Virus record (IMG/VR): IMGVR_UViG_3300021961_000260
Location: 1-37,594 of that record
Source of the DNA: a virus
Direction: 5' to 3' (one strand)
Length of the DNA: 37,594 nucleotides
Both the position numbers and the translations under genes were made by a program. The first letter of the stretch is position 1, and the number at the start of each line of letters is the position of its first letter. The notes under the pieces are model-generated. The model ran no database searches. It saw nothing but the letters and a program-made list of their open reading frames with translations, and was not told where the DNA came from. This document shows positions 8,232-16,362 of this stretch, in pieces.

Positions 8232-8921
8232 TTATAGGAACTGACTATAGTATTGATCTAAACGCTTATACCACTGGTCTGTATATTGATCAAATTCTAG
8301 ACCCTCTACTATAAACTCTTGATATTGATTGTCTGCGCTACACATAAAGATTACACCCTTACGAATTTTAGTCCCATGTGTCTCATTATGCGCCAGTGCA
8401 TATGCCGCTAATTGTAGGAAATAATCATCAATCCATTCGCGCTTTTTAGGCTTATTAGTTTGCTTATGATCCATAATGCATTCTGCATTGTCATGTACAC
8501 CTACAAGGTCTGTGGTTCCCGCATAAACTTCAGGGAAATATAAACTGACTTCTGTTCCCCAAAACTCCTGACATTTACTCAATCCCTTTTCTATAATAGT
8601 ATGTGCCATTTGATGACTTTGCTTGCTATAAGGATTAGTTCCGGGTTGACCAGTATCACCGGTTTTAACATGATTTTCTAGAAACTTGTGCATACGTGTG
8701 CCGCGACCTGCTGCCTCAGTTGTGATCTCTTTGGCCTTTTGTTCGCCGACACGTTTGCGCCATTCGCGCAATGCTTGTTTCTTTTCTTCCGGTTTAGTAA
8801 AATCTAATATTGTGGTGACACTGGGGACTGCGCGTCCGTCTGGTGTTAGATATTTTCTACTACCGTTTACTGTTTCTCTTTTTAGTTCGTGATAGGGATA
8901 CTTATTTGGTATATAAATCAT
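8232..8921 (-). CDS. PD-(D/E)XK exonuclease, RecB/Cas4-like
   Basis: Predicted metal-dependent nuclease of the PD-(D/E)XK superfamily. With the start at MIYIPNKYPYHEL (8921) it has 229 residues. The pattern is the phage RecB-like exonuclease one: PSVTTIL near residue 33, a GTRMHKFLE helix near 75, GTTDLVG (catalytic Asp) near 135, ECIMDHKQT (D-x-K) near 147, and a QLAAYALA helix with the motif III Gln-Tyr near 170. I chose 8921 because its ATG overlaps the hesB stop as ATGA; the upstream in-frame start lies inside hesB. Likely role is DNA end processing in recombination or host DNA breakdown. Confidence 0.85.
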   Translation of the reverse strand: MIYIPNKYPYHELKRETVNGSRKYLTPDGRAVPSVTTILDFTKPEEKKQALREWRKRVGEQKAKEITTEAAGRGTRMHKFLENHVKTGDTGQPGTNPYSKQSHQMAHTIIEKGLSKCQEFWGTEVSLYFPEVYAGTTDLVGVHDNAECIMDHKQTNKPKKREWIDDYFLQLAAYALAHNETHGTKIRKGVIFMCSADNQYQEFIVEGLEFDQYTDQWYKRLDQYYSQFL

Positions 8922-9241
8922 ACAGTGAAACTCTCGCCGCAACCGCAACGACCAGCTTCATTTGGATTTATAAATTCAAAAACTTCGTTCAATCCTTTTT
9001 TTACAAAATCAACTGTCATTCCGTCAAAATACTTATAAGCATCTTGCTCTACCCAAATATAAAGTTCGTTATCAAATATTGTGCAATAATCGCTATGTCG
9101 CCAATCATCAGCGAATTCAATTTTGTAAGCATATCCGCTACATCCGGTTTTGGTTACACCTAAACGTATACCTAATCCCGAACCTCTTTCTACTAACTGT
9201 TGTTTAAATCTTTGTTTAGCGTTTTCTGTAAGGTTAATCAT
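8918..9241 (-). CDS. A-type iron-sulfur carrier, HesB/IscA family
   Basis: Carries Fe-S clusters between the scaffold and apo-proteins. The 107-residue sequence has the full signature: Cys34 in KTGCSGYAYKI, and Cys99 and Cys101 in the C-terminal CGCGESF, the three cluster ligands. Length and spacing are normal for IscA/ErpA. Phage copies are known from T4-like aquatic phages and are regarded as auxiliary metabolic genes. It has its own sigma70 promoter (9248-9276) whose -10 box ends 6 nt before the ATG, and is coupled by ATGA to the nuclease downstream. Some Cas4/AddB-type PD-(D/E)XK nucleases contain Fe-S clusters, but I do not see a four-Cys set in this neighbour. Confidence 0.93.
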   Translation of the reverse strand: MINLTENAKQRFKQQLVERGSGLGIRLGVTKTGCSGYAYKIEFADDWRHSDYCTIFDNELYIWVEQDAYKYFDGMTVDFVKKGLNEVFEFINPNEAGRCGCGESFTV

Positions 9242-9247
9242 ACTCTA

Positions 9248-9276
9248 ATTATCTTAAAAAATTAAAGAAAAGTCAA
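9248..9276 (-). promoter_or_regulatory. Sigma70 promoter TTGACT-17-GATAAT for hesB
   Basis: -35 TTGACT (9271-9276), a 17-nt spacer, -10 GATAAT (9248-9253), then only TAGAGT before the ATG at 9241. Expected start of transcription is at the ATG. Confidence 0.75.
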
Positions 9277-9283
9277 GTATAAT

Positions 9284-9622
9284 TTATTTTTTGCCGAGAG
9301 CTTTTTGAGCCATTTTCGCTACAACTTCTTTACTTTGCTCTGGGGATGTCATTTCAGGACTTTTTGGTTGTTGCGGTATTCCTTTTAAAACAACTTCCTG
9401 ACCTTTAACATCACTAATAACTGATTTCAGTGGCTCTCTTTGAATCATGTTGTAGATATCTTTGTTAGACAATGTTACATCAAATTGTCTAAAATAATCT
9501 AGTAGTTGATCCAATGTCCAGTTACTGGTTATTTCACCATTTTTAATTGATTGTTTTAATTGATCGGTTGCTGATATGATATTTACCAGTAATTCCTGAT
9601 CAGAAAATTCAAAGAGATACAT
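9284..9622 (-). CDS. Hypothetical phage protein, 112 aa
   Basis: Not recognised. A helical N-terminal domain (residues about 1-75, YLFEFSDQELLVNIISATDQ) is followed by a Pro/Gln/Ser-rich linker and a Lys-rich C-terminal helix (EVVAKMAQKALGKK). No membrane segment. It starts 2 nt after the stop of the 236-residue gene, whose last codons supply an AAGAGAT Shine-Dalgarno, so both are made from the late promoter at 10362. This, and the disordered tail, suggest an assembly or scaffold-type partner of that gene; that is inference. Confidence 0.75.
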   Translation of the reverse strand: MYLFEFSDQELLVNIISATDQLKQSIKNGEITSNWTLDQLLDYFRQFDVTLSNKDIYNMIQREPLKSVISDVKGQEVVLKGIPQQPKSPEMTSPEQSKEVVAKMAQKALGKK

Positions 9623-9624
9623 GA

Positions 9625-10335
9625 TTATCTCTTAGCGCGACCAACACCACCTACTGGTTCTGCTTCTGGTTCTTCAGCAGGAACTTCTGCTGCTACTTGC
9701 TGCATGCCAACAACTTCTTCACCGCCTGGTACGCCCGGTGCAGTTGCAGTAGCAATGTCTGTCACTGCCATTTCTTCGCCACCAGTTGGTGCGCCTAATG
9801 CTGCCATGTCGCCCTGACCAGTCATTTGATTCATTGCAGCCTGTACTGTTTGTTTGCTTTGACTTAAGCATTGGTTCAATGCTGTTAGTGCTTCGCTTGC
9901 AGCTTGATTGAATGTTGCACTTTCATTTACACCAATTTCGCTTTGGATGCTGTCAGTCAATGCAGGTAATTCTTTTACTAGCATGTCGTTGACTTCTTCA
10001 ATCATCTTCTGTAGGCTATCAACCATATCTTGGGCTGCTAATATAACTTGTGACTTTTCTACTTCTTGATTTTCTACAAGAATTCTTGCTGGTTTTAATG
10101 TTTTAAAATGTTCCAATAAGGCCTGTGACATGAATACTAATTTCATGTAACTAGGATCATTTTGTGTTTCATAGTAATTTGTCACCAAACGTGATTCCTT
10201 AATAAGACCATTGATCTTAGTTAACATGGAAAGTGTCTGTCCATATGACAAATTTGATGGGTCAAAATTGTAATCAAAGTTGGCTTTTAATGCCTTTGCA
10301 GCGACATTATTAGATGTTAAATCATTCATTTTCAT
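9625..10335 (-). CDS. Hypothetical helical protein with acidic Ala/Gly/Pro tail, 236 aa
   Basis: No family recognised. Residues 1-165 are helical with coiled-coil character (VEKSQVILAAQDMVDSLQKMIEEVNDML). The last 65 residues are a low-complexity Gly/Ala/Glu/Val/Pro tail ending GRAKR. A late box at 10362-10368 lies 26 nt upstream, so this is probably a late virion or assembly protein. The helical body plus disordered acidic tail would suit a scaffolding or core protein, but I see no T4 gp22 or gp68 signature. Confidence 0.78.
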   Translation of the reverse strand: MKMNDLTSNNVAAKALKANFDYNFDPSNLSYGQTLSMLTKINGLIKESRLVTNYYETQNDPSYMKLVFMSQALLEHFKTLKPARILVENQEVEKSQVILAAQDMVDSLQKMIEEVNDMLVKELPALTDSIQSEIGVNESATFNQAASEALTALNQCLSQSKQTVQAAMNQMTGQGDMAALGAPTGGEEMAVTDIATATAPGVPGGEEVVGMQQVAAEVPAEEPEAEPVGGVGRAKR

Positions 10336-10361
10336 AAAATTAATCCCAAGTTATTATAATA

Positions 10362-10368
10362 TATTTAT
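10362..10368 (-). promoter_or_regulatory. T4-type late promoter box ATAAATA
   Basis: TGATAAATA on the minus strand, 26 nt before the ATG at 10335. The leader carries only a weak GGGAT in place of a Shine-Dalgarno. Confidence 0.7.
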
Positions 10369-10381
10369 CAAAATCCCTAGA

Positions 10382-10819
10382 TTATAAATCCTGATTTTGC
10401 TTGTATTTGGTACGCTGAATATGCTTAGATAATAATGTATACTCATTAATTTCTTCTAGTACCCTACGCTTTTTAAGTTTTTCTTCCTTTAGTTTTGCTA
10501 CGTAAACTATCGCATTTTCATTGTTTTTGCGCAATAGTCTGTTATAGTTTTCTATAGAAGCATCCAAACTTACTAGATGATTATCTAGTTCATGTATACG
10601 TCTTACTGACTTAAGTTTTTTAGCATTGTTTAATACGCACCACGCAACAGCATTTTTTAAAAAATAAAAACGATACTGTTGATTTTCGCCCCGTTCGTTC
10701 AGTAGAAACTCCCCGTTATTATTCTCTATAATATAACGTCCAAAAAGGTTATAGGATCCATCATTTTCCCTGACTATAAACAAATCACTGATCTTATTCT
10801 TAATATCAGCCTTATTCAT
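10382..10819 (-). CDS. Hypothetical protein, 145 aa
   Basis: Not recognised. The N-terminal half contains YNLFGRYIIENNNGEFLL and YRFYFLKNAVAWCVLNNAKK, a short beta/helix domain. The C-terminal half is Lys/Arg/Glu-rich coiled coil (AKLKEEKLKKRRVLEEINEY). I place the start at MNKADIKNK (10819), one base after the TAA of the upstream gene, rather than 36 bases further upstream (10855), where the reading frame would overlap that gene. A TTAAATA box ends 5 nt before this ATG but also encodes the last codons of the upstream gene. Confidence 0.78.
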   Translation of the reverse strand: MNKADIKNKISDLFIVRENDGSYNLFGRYIIENNNGEFLLNERGENQQYRFYFLKNAVAWCVLNNAKKLKSVRRIHELDNHLVSLDASIENYNRLLRKNNENAIVYVAKLKEEKLKKRRVLEEINEYTLLSKHIQRTKYKQNQDL

Positions 10820-10820
10820 C

Positions 10821-11264
10821 TTAGTATTTAACAAAATAGATGTTTCTTTCTTCATTTGTTACGTCCAAATATGTGCTTAAATTATCCCAGTGAGTCTCAC
10901 ATTTGACCATGGGCACTCCTTGACAATCCTTATATAAATACCCCAATTCCCGAATATCGTCATCAAATACACTGGGTTGCTGTATCTCAAAATCAAATGT
11001 CCAAACTGGAATAGTTATCTTGCCCTTAAACTTACTACCAAATACATGTACAGAATTAAGATGTATTTCACTCTTTTTAGGATATGATACAATATCAGGT
11101 TGTGATCGTAATGAAATCACTTGTATTACTGTATCAAAATTGCATTGCGTATTACGTTGTTTATACCACTCTTGTGCATCAATTACATCGTCTCCCGGTC
11201 TTGCTCTATTCAAAATACCTGTACGTGTAATATCAAATAGTGTCTGACAAGAAATACGTTGCAT
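10821..11264 (-). CDS. Conserved phage protein of unknown function, 147 aa
   Basis: The opening MQRISCQTLFDITRTGI and the later HVFGSKFKGKITIPVWTFDFEIQQPSVF feel familiar from aquatic T4-like phages, but I can give no function. The protein is mixed alpha/beta, soluble, and has three or four scattered Cys without a metal-binding pattern. A terminator lies only 18 nt upstream, so transcription must begin between it and the ATG. The only candidate there is the GTAAATA box at 11269-11275, which ends 4 nt before the ATG; no Shine-Dalgarno is present. Confidence 0.8.
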   Translation of the reverse strand: MQRISCQTLFDITRTGILNRARPGDDVIDAQEWYKQRNTQCNFDTVIQVISLRSQPDIVSYPKKSEIHLNSVHVFGSKFKGKITIPVWTFDFEIQQPSVFDDDIRELGYLYKDCQGVPMVKCETHWDNLSTYLDVTNEERNIYFVKY

Positions 11265-11268
11265 CCTG

Positions 11269-11275
11269 TATTTAC
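11269..11275 (-). promoter_or_regulatory. Late-type box GTAAATA between terminator and ATG
   Basis: The only promoter-like sequence between the terminator (11282-11311) and the ATG at 11264. It ends 4 nt before the start codon. Confidence 0.5.
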
Positions 11276-11281
11276 AGCAAT

Positions 11282-11311
11282 AAAAAAGCCCGAGAATTTT
11301 ACTTCTCGGGC
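11282..11311 (-). terminator. Rho-independent terminator
   Basis: A 9-bp stem (GCCCGAGAA / TTCTCGGGC) with a 6-nt loop, followed on the minus strand by TTTTTTA. It closes the transcript of the 123-residue structural gene. Confidence 0.92.
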
Positions 11312-11338
11312 CTTATTCTCTTAACTTAAAACTAACTA

Positions 11339-11710
11339 TTAGTTAGTGAAAGTTGCTGTTGCTGCTGCTGTTACGTTTGCGCCGGCATAAGCATTTGCTA
11401 ATGCTGCGTCAAGTGTAGCAACTGACCAACCGCCTGTTGGATACAATGCTAATGCTAGTGTATCGTCAGTTGCGTTAGTGTATTCATAGATATGAACTGT
11501 TGCTAACTGTTCAACTGTCTGGAAGATAGTTGCGATATTGTCAGCAATCTGTGAACCATTACCAGTTAGAGTGAAAAAGTCTAACTTTGGGCCTTGTGGC
11601 TGAACTGTAACTGCTGACTGAACAGCGTTTAAACCTGCGTTAGTGTATGATGGGGCATCCAACCATAGTACTTGTTGGAAGTCGCCATTAACCTTTGTAA
11701 ATTGTGCCAT
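11339..11710 (-). CDS. Predicted abundant virion protein, 123 aa
   Basis: Ala/Thr/Asn-rich, with a central PKLDFFTLTGNGSQIADNIATIFQTVEQLATVHIYEY segment and a low-complexity end (AGANVTAAATATFTN). It is flanked by signals expected of a highly expressed single-gene late transcript: a late box 45 nt upstream, a strong AAGGAG Shine-Dalgarno, and a strong terminator immediately after the stop. By analogy with decoration proteins, for example small outer capsid or head-associated proteins, a virion role is likely; its identity is not known. Confidence 0.8.
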   Translation of the reverse strand: MAQFTKVNGDFQQVLWLDAPSYTNAGLNAVQSAVTVQPQGPKLDFFTLTGNGSQIADNIATIFQTVEQLATVHIYEYTNATDDTLALALYPTGGWSVATLDAALANAYAGANVTAAATATFTN

Positions 11711-11755
11711 TGTAAAATCTCCTTATTAGTTTGAACCTCGTAAGGCTCATACTAA

Positions 11756-11762
11756 TATTTAT
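11756..11762 (-). promoter_or_regulatory. T4-type late promoter box ATAAATA
   Basis: GCATAAATA on the minus strand, with a 45-nt gap to the ATG at 11710 and the Shine-Dalgarno AAGGAG in the leader. It is the best 'classical' late unit in the window. Confidence 0.8.
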
Positions 11763-11792
11763 GCCTGAAATAAAAAATCCTGGGTTTGGACA

Positions 11793-12983
11793 CTATCTTC
11801 CGGCTAAATTTTGGCGACTAAAACCTAATCTATCTATGAATTTTAAGCCCTGACTGACGAATCCTTCCTGACTTTGCTGCCCGCTATCCAAATATCCCTT
11901 AACAGGGCTTGATTCAGATGCTTGATTTAATTGATCTACTACCGTCATTTTAAGTTGATATAATGCTGCCCAAATAGTAAATAAACCCACTATACCATTC
12001 TTATTAGCGTTAAGATGGTCAGCTATCTTCTTTTTCATGCTATCTGTCATAGGACGGTTCTCGACATAATTCATGAAATCGTCCGACAGATTACTAAGGT
12101 TTCCTGATGCTATCTTGTTGTTGATATAAGTTGTGAATAGTTGATTGAATGTGTTTCTAGCCTGGGGTGCAGTAGTCATTAGTTTGGATATATCTTTGCT
12201 GTATTTTGCTAGAGAACTCTGGGCTTTGGTAAGTAAATTTTTATCTATCTTTACTTCAGGTGTGATAGGCATAGCACTAGGAACGATAGCAACATTACTG
12301 TTATTCTTCAAACTACCTATAGTTCCATTTAATGGTTTAACTAAATCTGTAGGATATACTATTTCGCCAGGTCTTGACATTTGTGCTGCTTTTTCAGGAG
12401 CATCTGGATCTAAATACCCATGAACTGCTATACCGGCTTGTTTACCTGTTATAAGTTTACCAACTTCGCTATTCGGATCGACTGTATATGCTATCCCATT
12501 AGGATTAGCCTTAAAATGATATAGTCCATCTTTTTGCGGTTCAAGTGGTTGCGAAAATATTAAATCACCCCAATACCATCCAGCACCACTATATGATTTT
12601 TGTAGACCTGGCCAAATGCTATTGATTACTTGATTGAGTTCATGTCTTTCAACGCCGCGAGCCGCATCATATTGAGCAAATTGTTCAGGACTATAAATTC
12701 GTCTACCACTACCATCTACTTTATTCATCATGTGTTTATCTAACACAGTGAACTTTTTGTCTAAACCAGTGCCAAATAGTAACGCAGGATATCCATCCCA
12801 TTTGATAGTGATAGCCTTAGGATTTTTAGCGGTGGCGAGCATACTGTCAATTGCTCTTTTAGCACCAGATACATCCTGCAAAAAAACTAAATCTTCGGGA
12901 TGATCTAAATGACCCTTTGCCTCAATAGTAAATTGTCTATTCAGACTTTCAAGTAAATGTTTGTAATATATGGGTTCATTCAT
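11793..12983 (-). CDS. Phage protein with KxDG nucleotidyltransferase-like motif, 396 aa
   Basis: I recognise the N-terminal pattern (HLDHPEDLVF, SGAKRAIDSML, ITIKWDGYPALLFG) from uncharacterised proteins of aquatic T4-like phages. KWDG at residues 61-64 fits motif I (KxDG) of covalent nucleotidyltransferases (DNA/RNA ligases, capping enzymes). A strand-turn YWGDLIF at 137-143 could correspond to motif III, and NGIAYTV (162-168) or GEIVYPTDLVKPL (206-218) to motifs IV/V. The spacing from I to III (about 75 residues) is in the range for ligases. The C-terminal 150 residues are helical and unrecognised. Activity is unproven. It begins 4 nt after the upstream gene's stop. Confidence 0.82.
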   Translation of the reverse strand: MNEPIYYKHLLESLNRQFTIEAKGHLDHPEDLVFLQDVSGAKRAIDSMLATAKNPKAITIKWDGYPALLFGTGLDKKFTVLDKHMMNKVDGSGRRIYSPEQFAQYDAARGVERHELNQVINSIWPGLQKSYSGAGWYWGDLIFSQPLEPQKDGLYHFKANPNGIAYTVDPNSEVGKLITGKQAGIAVHGYLDPDAPEKAAQMSRPGEIVYPTDLVKPLNGTIGSLKNNSNVAIVPSAMPITPEVKIDKNLLTKAQSSLAKYSKDISKLMTTAPQARNTFNQLFTTYINNKIASGNLSNLSDDFMNYVENRPMTDSMKKKIADHLNANKNGIVGLFTIWAALYQLKMTVVDQLNQASESSPVKGYLDSGQQSQEGFVSQGLKFIDRLGFSRQNLAGR

Positions 12984-12987
12984 TTTA

Positions 12988-13737
12988 TTACTTTTTATAA
13001 CTACCTAATGCCCATACTATATCTGCTAACTTTTGCAAATCATTCTCTAACGTACCACTACTATATGAGTTAGGAAGATTCTGTAGTACAGCATTTATTT
13101 GTGGTTTTGCAGATTCATAATTGATACCTTTTAGATAAGGTAACATAAAATTATCCCATACCCACTGACTAATACTAGGAAGTCCGGCTGTTGCTTCAAA
13201 TAACTCAATATAAGTTTCAACTATATCATTCATAAATTCGTAAGATTCACGAATCATTTTTAATTTTTTAGCAATGTTATATTGGTTAGTTAAAAAAGTT
13301 ATATATTCATTTGAAAGTGCTTGGGGAGATAAAGTCCCTGTGGCAGAGTCCATTTGTTTCCATTGACCTGTATTATCTATGGTGTAATCTTTATCTCTAA
13401 AACTAATGATGAAAGGTTTGGTTGAAATTATATCTACCCCTTTCGCTAAGTTAGGCAATGCTTTGGGAGTTTTAACTTTAATAAATTTGTTTGATGTAGG
13501 ATCAAACAATCCTGTTTGCCCCGCAGTTTTAATTGTATTCAACCCTCTATTAATAAACTTTTGTGTAAAGTTATTATAGGCGATTTGGTCTTCTTTTGAT
13601 AATCCTAAATCTTTACGTTGGGCTGCTAATTTAAAAGGATTCTTTATTCCGGCTAAACCCTTTAACCCTCTAGCCATATTTACAGCAGTATCAAAAAAAC
13701 CACCTGCTGCTGTTCCTGAAGCCTCATGGATTTTCAT
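12988..13737 (-). CDS. Hypothetical protein, 249 aa
   Basis: Not recognised. The N-terminus is amphipathic and basic (GGFFDTAVNMARGLKGLAGIKNPFKLAAQRKDLG). A middle beta segment is FIKVKTPKALPNLAKG..PFIISFRDKDYTID, and the C-terminal half is helical (IRESYEFMNDIVETYIELFEATAG). It overlaps the preceding 82-residue gene by 14 nt and is followed 4 nt later by the KxDG protein, so the three form one unit. A head-packaged or internal role would suit the basic N-terminus, but there is no direct support. Confidence 0.78.
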   Translation of the reverse strand: MKIHEASGTAAGGFFDTAVNMARGLKGLAGIKNPFKLAAQRKDLGLSKEDQIAYNNFTQKFINRGLNTIKTAGQTGLFDPTSNKFIKVKTPKALPNLAKGVDIISTKPFIISFRDKDYTIDNTGQWKQMDSATGTLSPQALSNEYITFLTNQYNIAKKLKMIRESYEFMNDIVETYIELFEATAGLPSISQWVWDNFMLPYLKGINYESAKPQINAVLQNLPNSYSSGTLENDLQKLADIVWALGSYKK

Positions 13738-13972
13738 TTTTCTTTCTCATTGATTTAGAAAAGCGTGTGGGCTCCTTACTCTTTATGGCACTTAATAGTT
13801 TCTTTTCTAAAAGTTCTGCTTTTTCAGGGCTATAATGTCTATACATTAACTCAACCAAGTTAATAGCACTGGAAATCACATTACTTGCTCTATTTTCAAT
13901 GACATGATTAATGTCTCTATTATTGCCTATAGACTCTAATTCTTCAAGTAGGCTTCGTGTACGCTTTTGCAT
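13724..13972 (-). CDS. Hypothetical protein, 82 aa
   Basis: Small, charged and helical (RTRSLLEELESIGNNRDINHVIENRASNVISSAINLVELMYRHYSPEKAE), with a basic C-terminus (KSMRKKNENP). Not recognised. The late box at 13980-13986 ends 7 nt before the ATG, there is no Shine-Dalgarno, and this is the first gene of a three-gene unit. The next possible start is far inside, so the ATG at 13972 is the likely one. Confidence 0.72.
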   Translation of the reverse strand: MQKRTRSLLEELESIGNNRDINHVIENRASNVISSAINLVELMYRHYSPEKAELLEKKLLSAIKSKEPTRFSKSMRKKNENP

Positions 13973-13979
13973 AATGAAG

Positions 13980-13986
13980 TATTTAT
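13980..13986 (-). promoter_or_regulatory. T4-type late promoter box ATAAATA, 7 nt from ATG
   Basis: GATAAATA, then CTTCATT, then ATG at 13972, in the 31-nt gap below the helicase gene. A short palindrome (CTAAATTTAG) lies just upstream of the box. Confidence 0.62.
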
Positions 13987-14003
13987 CTAAATTTAGGGTG
14001 TTT

Positions 14004-15407
14004 TTATTTGTTTAGATTATTGATTAAAGTACGCAATTTTGTACTCTGAACACTGGCCTTCACATTTTTATCAGTATTTTCTAAACTATCTGCTACAACT
14101 TGATTTACAGATCCGATCTCGCTAGTAGCACGTATTTGACTTAATAATTGTGTTCCCGATGGTTGAGGTTTTGGATTATCTTCCCCGTCATCAGTAATGC
14201 GTAATGTATCCCCATTATACTTCAATTCAATTTTCTGACCAACGCCCGAACTACTACGTGTTTTCATCAACTGTATTTGATAGCGTCCGCTTTCACGTAT
14301 AGAACGTGATGTAAAGATACCAAAGACATTATCCGCAGTATTGATCTTACTGATGCCACCTGCGATATGACTATGATCAAACTCAATTTCGTCAACCGCA
14401 CTACGATTCAACTGACTTGCTGTAACGAATACAACATTGAGTTCTTTGGATAGATTACGCAATTCTTCCGATACGTACTTGTCCTTAACAAACAAATCGC
14501 TAGGACTGACCTTTGCAGTTACAGGCATGATCAAGTCCAAATAATCAACACATAAGAAATCAATACGCATACCAGTTTGTACCTGTAGTTCTTTTACATA
14601 TGCTCTGATATCGTTAACATTGCTCTGTGCGGGTAAATACTTGACACGCAATTGACCACTCTTTTTAGCAATCATTTTGACTTTCATCTCAACGTTGTCA
14701 AGGTCTTTGAATATTTCTTGTGTGCTAGTATCAGTCATCATACTATCCAATCGCATACTACACAAGCCCTCACTCAATTCAAGCGTAACATACACACCAT
14801 TTAGCCCTGCATTTACCCAATTGACTGCTAGATTTTGCATGACAAGACTTTTACCTGATCCACTACCACCCGCAAAGATTTGTAATTCACCACGATTAAA
14901 TCCGCCATACAATTTTTTATCTAGTGTAGGCCAACCTGTACTATTCTGACCATTATTAGATTTCAATGCCATCAATCGTCCACGAGGATCAGCAAAGTAA
15001 TCTGTACCCATGTCCTTCTGTAGAGAAATCTGAACTGCATCTTTGATCAGTTTCTCCACAGGTCCATACTCGCCCTTCTCAAGATGATCAGCACTCTTAA
15101 GAATAGCCCTCTCAAGTTCTTGGCGTCTCGTAAACGCTTCAAATTCTTCTAGAAACCAATTATAATAGGCTTCATCTAATTCATCAATACGTTCTAACAC
15201 AATGTCAGTTGTAGCCTTAATCTGTATAGGATCAGGCATAACATTATATTTCTTTGTGTGTTCAATAATAAACTCTGCTGCCGGTCTAAGACGGCGATCA
15301 AAGTTCTCAGCATTAATAATGTTCATAACCCGAGTAAAAAGTTCGGAGTTTGTGAGCATCATTTGTAAAAATATCTTTTGTACTTCTATGTTATAGTCGT
15401 TTATCAA
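14004..15407 (-). CDS. 41: Replicative DNA helicase, gp41 (DnaB family)
   Basis: Hexameric 5'-3' replicative helicase that unwinds the fork together with the primase. Length 467, close to T4 gp41 (475). An N-terminal helical domain covers about residues 1-130. The RecA-type motor has Walker A GGSGSGKS at 180-187, a TLELSEG segment at 208-214, Walker B FLCVDYLDL at 284-292, TASQLNRSA at 329-337, and the arginine-finger region LMKTRSSSGVG near residue 385. The C-terminal 60 residues are low-complexity and Ser/Gln/Asn-rich. The ATG lies within the end of the primase gene (17-nt overlap), so helicase and primase are co-expressed. Confidence 0.96.
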   Translation of the reverse strand: MINDYNIEVQKIFLQMMLTNSELFTRVMNIINAENFDRRLRPAAEFIIEHTKKYNVMPDPIQIKATTDIVLERIDELDEAYYNWFLEEFEAFTRRQELERAILKSADHLEKGEYGPVEKLIKDAVQISLQKDMGTDYFADPRGRLMALKSNNGQNSTGWPTLDKKLYGGFNRGELQIFAGGSGSGKSLVMQNLAVNWVNAGLNGVYVTLELSEGLCSMRLDSMMTDTSTQEIFKDLDNVEMKVKMIAKKSGQLRVKYLPAQSNVNDIRAYVKELQVQTGMRIDFLCVDYLDLIMPVTAKVSPSDLFVKDKYVSEELRNLSKELNVVFVTASQLNRSAVDEIEFDHSHIAGGISKINTADNVFGIFTSRSIRESGRYQIQLMKTRSSSGVGQKIELKYNGDTLRITDDGEDNPKPQPSGTQLLSQIRATSEIGSVNQVVADSLENTDKNVKASVQSTKLRTLINNLNK

Positions 15408-16362
15408 GTTGCTTCCTCTTTACTTCAATCTTGATTTTGCTGTTTGTTGCTGATTTTAAGATACTTAGCAACGTAGGTAGTTTCCCATATTTTACTACGC
15501 TATCATTTACATCTTTTACGTCATCGTCCCAATTAGGTAAACTGACATAAAAACCCAAACCTAATGCACGATCACAGATTTGTAATCCTGTTTTATCTTG
15601 ATCTGGAACAACAATAATCTTTTTATTTAAATTCTTTAATATTTCTGCTTGATCTTCACTAATTGTATTATGTGTTAATGCGCAGCCATTTATACTGAGT
15701 GCGTCAAATATACCTTCTGTAACAATACATACTTCATATTCTGGCTTTTGTAGATCATATCCAAATACATAACCCTGCTGTTGTTCGTTAATAAATTTAG
15801 GTGTGCGATCATCTAAGTACCTACTAGTATGACCCACTATTTTATTTTCGTATGTGTAGGGTATAATTACACGATTTGCTTGCCTACCATCAGCGTCAGG
15901 TGTACACATAAATGGATAATCATTTATACGTATCTTTCTTTTGTTTAAATAACTAACATAAATTTGATGTTTAGGATTATCACTATCAATTAATTCAGCA
16001 TCGGGCAATGTCATTTCTTTAAACTTAATCTTTTTCTTTTCACGTTTTAGTTTTGTGAAATCAAGTAAATCTTTATGCTGTAAACTTTCAAGGCTGTACT
16101 TATTGATATCATCTTTATCCATTCCACAATATGACAATAACTGTCTTGTATTGCGTGTTAAAGTACGACCTAACGTAAATGTACATTTAAAGCCGCAGTT
16201 AAAACAATGATAACTCCAGTTGTCACCGTCAAACTTGATACCGCCGCGGGCGCGACGATCAGCCTTATGCCCGCGATAATGACAACAGATAGCATTAAAA
16301 CTATGCCAACCGCTTTGAGTTGTTTTTTTCTTGCCTGGAACTATCTGAAGAATATCAAACAC
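15391..16362 (-). CDS. 61: DNA primase, gp61-like
   Basis: Makes RNA primers for lagging-strand synthesis with the gp41 helicase. The N-terminal zinc-binding region has Cys26/Cys27, His32 and the CFNCGF pair at Cys53/Cys56. The TOPRIM core has VTEGIFDALS (Glu216, Asp220) and VVPDQDKTG (about 251-259), with a third acidic patch NWDDDVKDVND near 280. Length 323, close to T4 gp61 (342). The start is GTG at 16362; no in-frame ATG precedes it, and a perfect TATAAT lies exactly 6 nt upstream. It overlaps helicase by 17 nt. Confidence 0.94.
   Translation of the reverse strand: MFDILQIVPGKKKTTQSGWHSFNAICCHYRGHKADRRARGGIKFDGDNWSYHCFNCGFKCTFTLGRTLTRNTRQLLSYCGMDKDDINKYSLESLQHKDLLDFTKLKREKKKIKFKEMTLPDAELIDSDNPKHQIYVSYLNKRKIRINDYPFMCTPDADGRQANRVIIPYTYENKIVGHTSRYLDDRTPKFINEQQQGYVFGYDLQKPEYEVCIVTEGIFDALSINGCALTHNTISEDQAEILKNLNKKIIVVPDQDKTGLQICDRALGLGFYVSLPNWDDDVKDVNDSVVKYGKLPTLLSILKSATNSKIKIEVKRKQLDKRL

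Noticed and set aside
13724-13737. Frameshift between the 82- and 249-residue genes
   Set aside because: The 14-nt overlap is normal for this genome and both proteins look complete.
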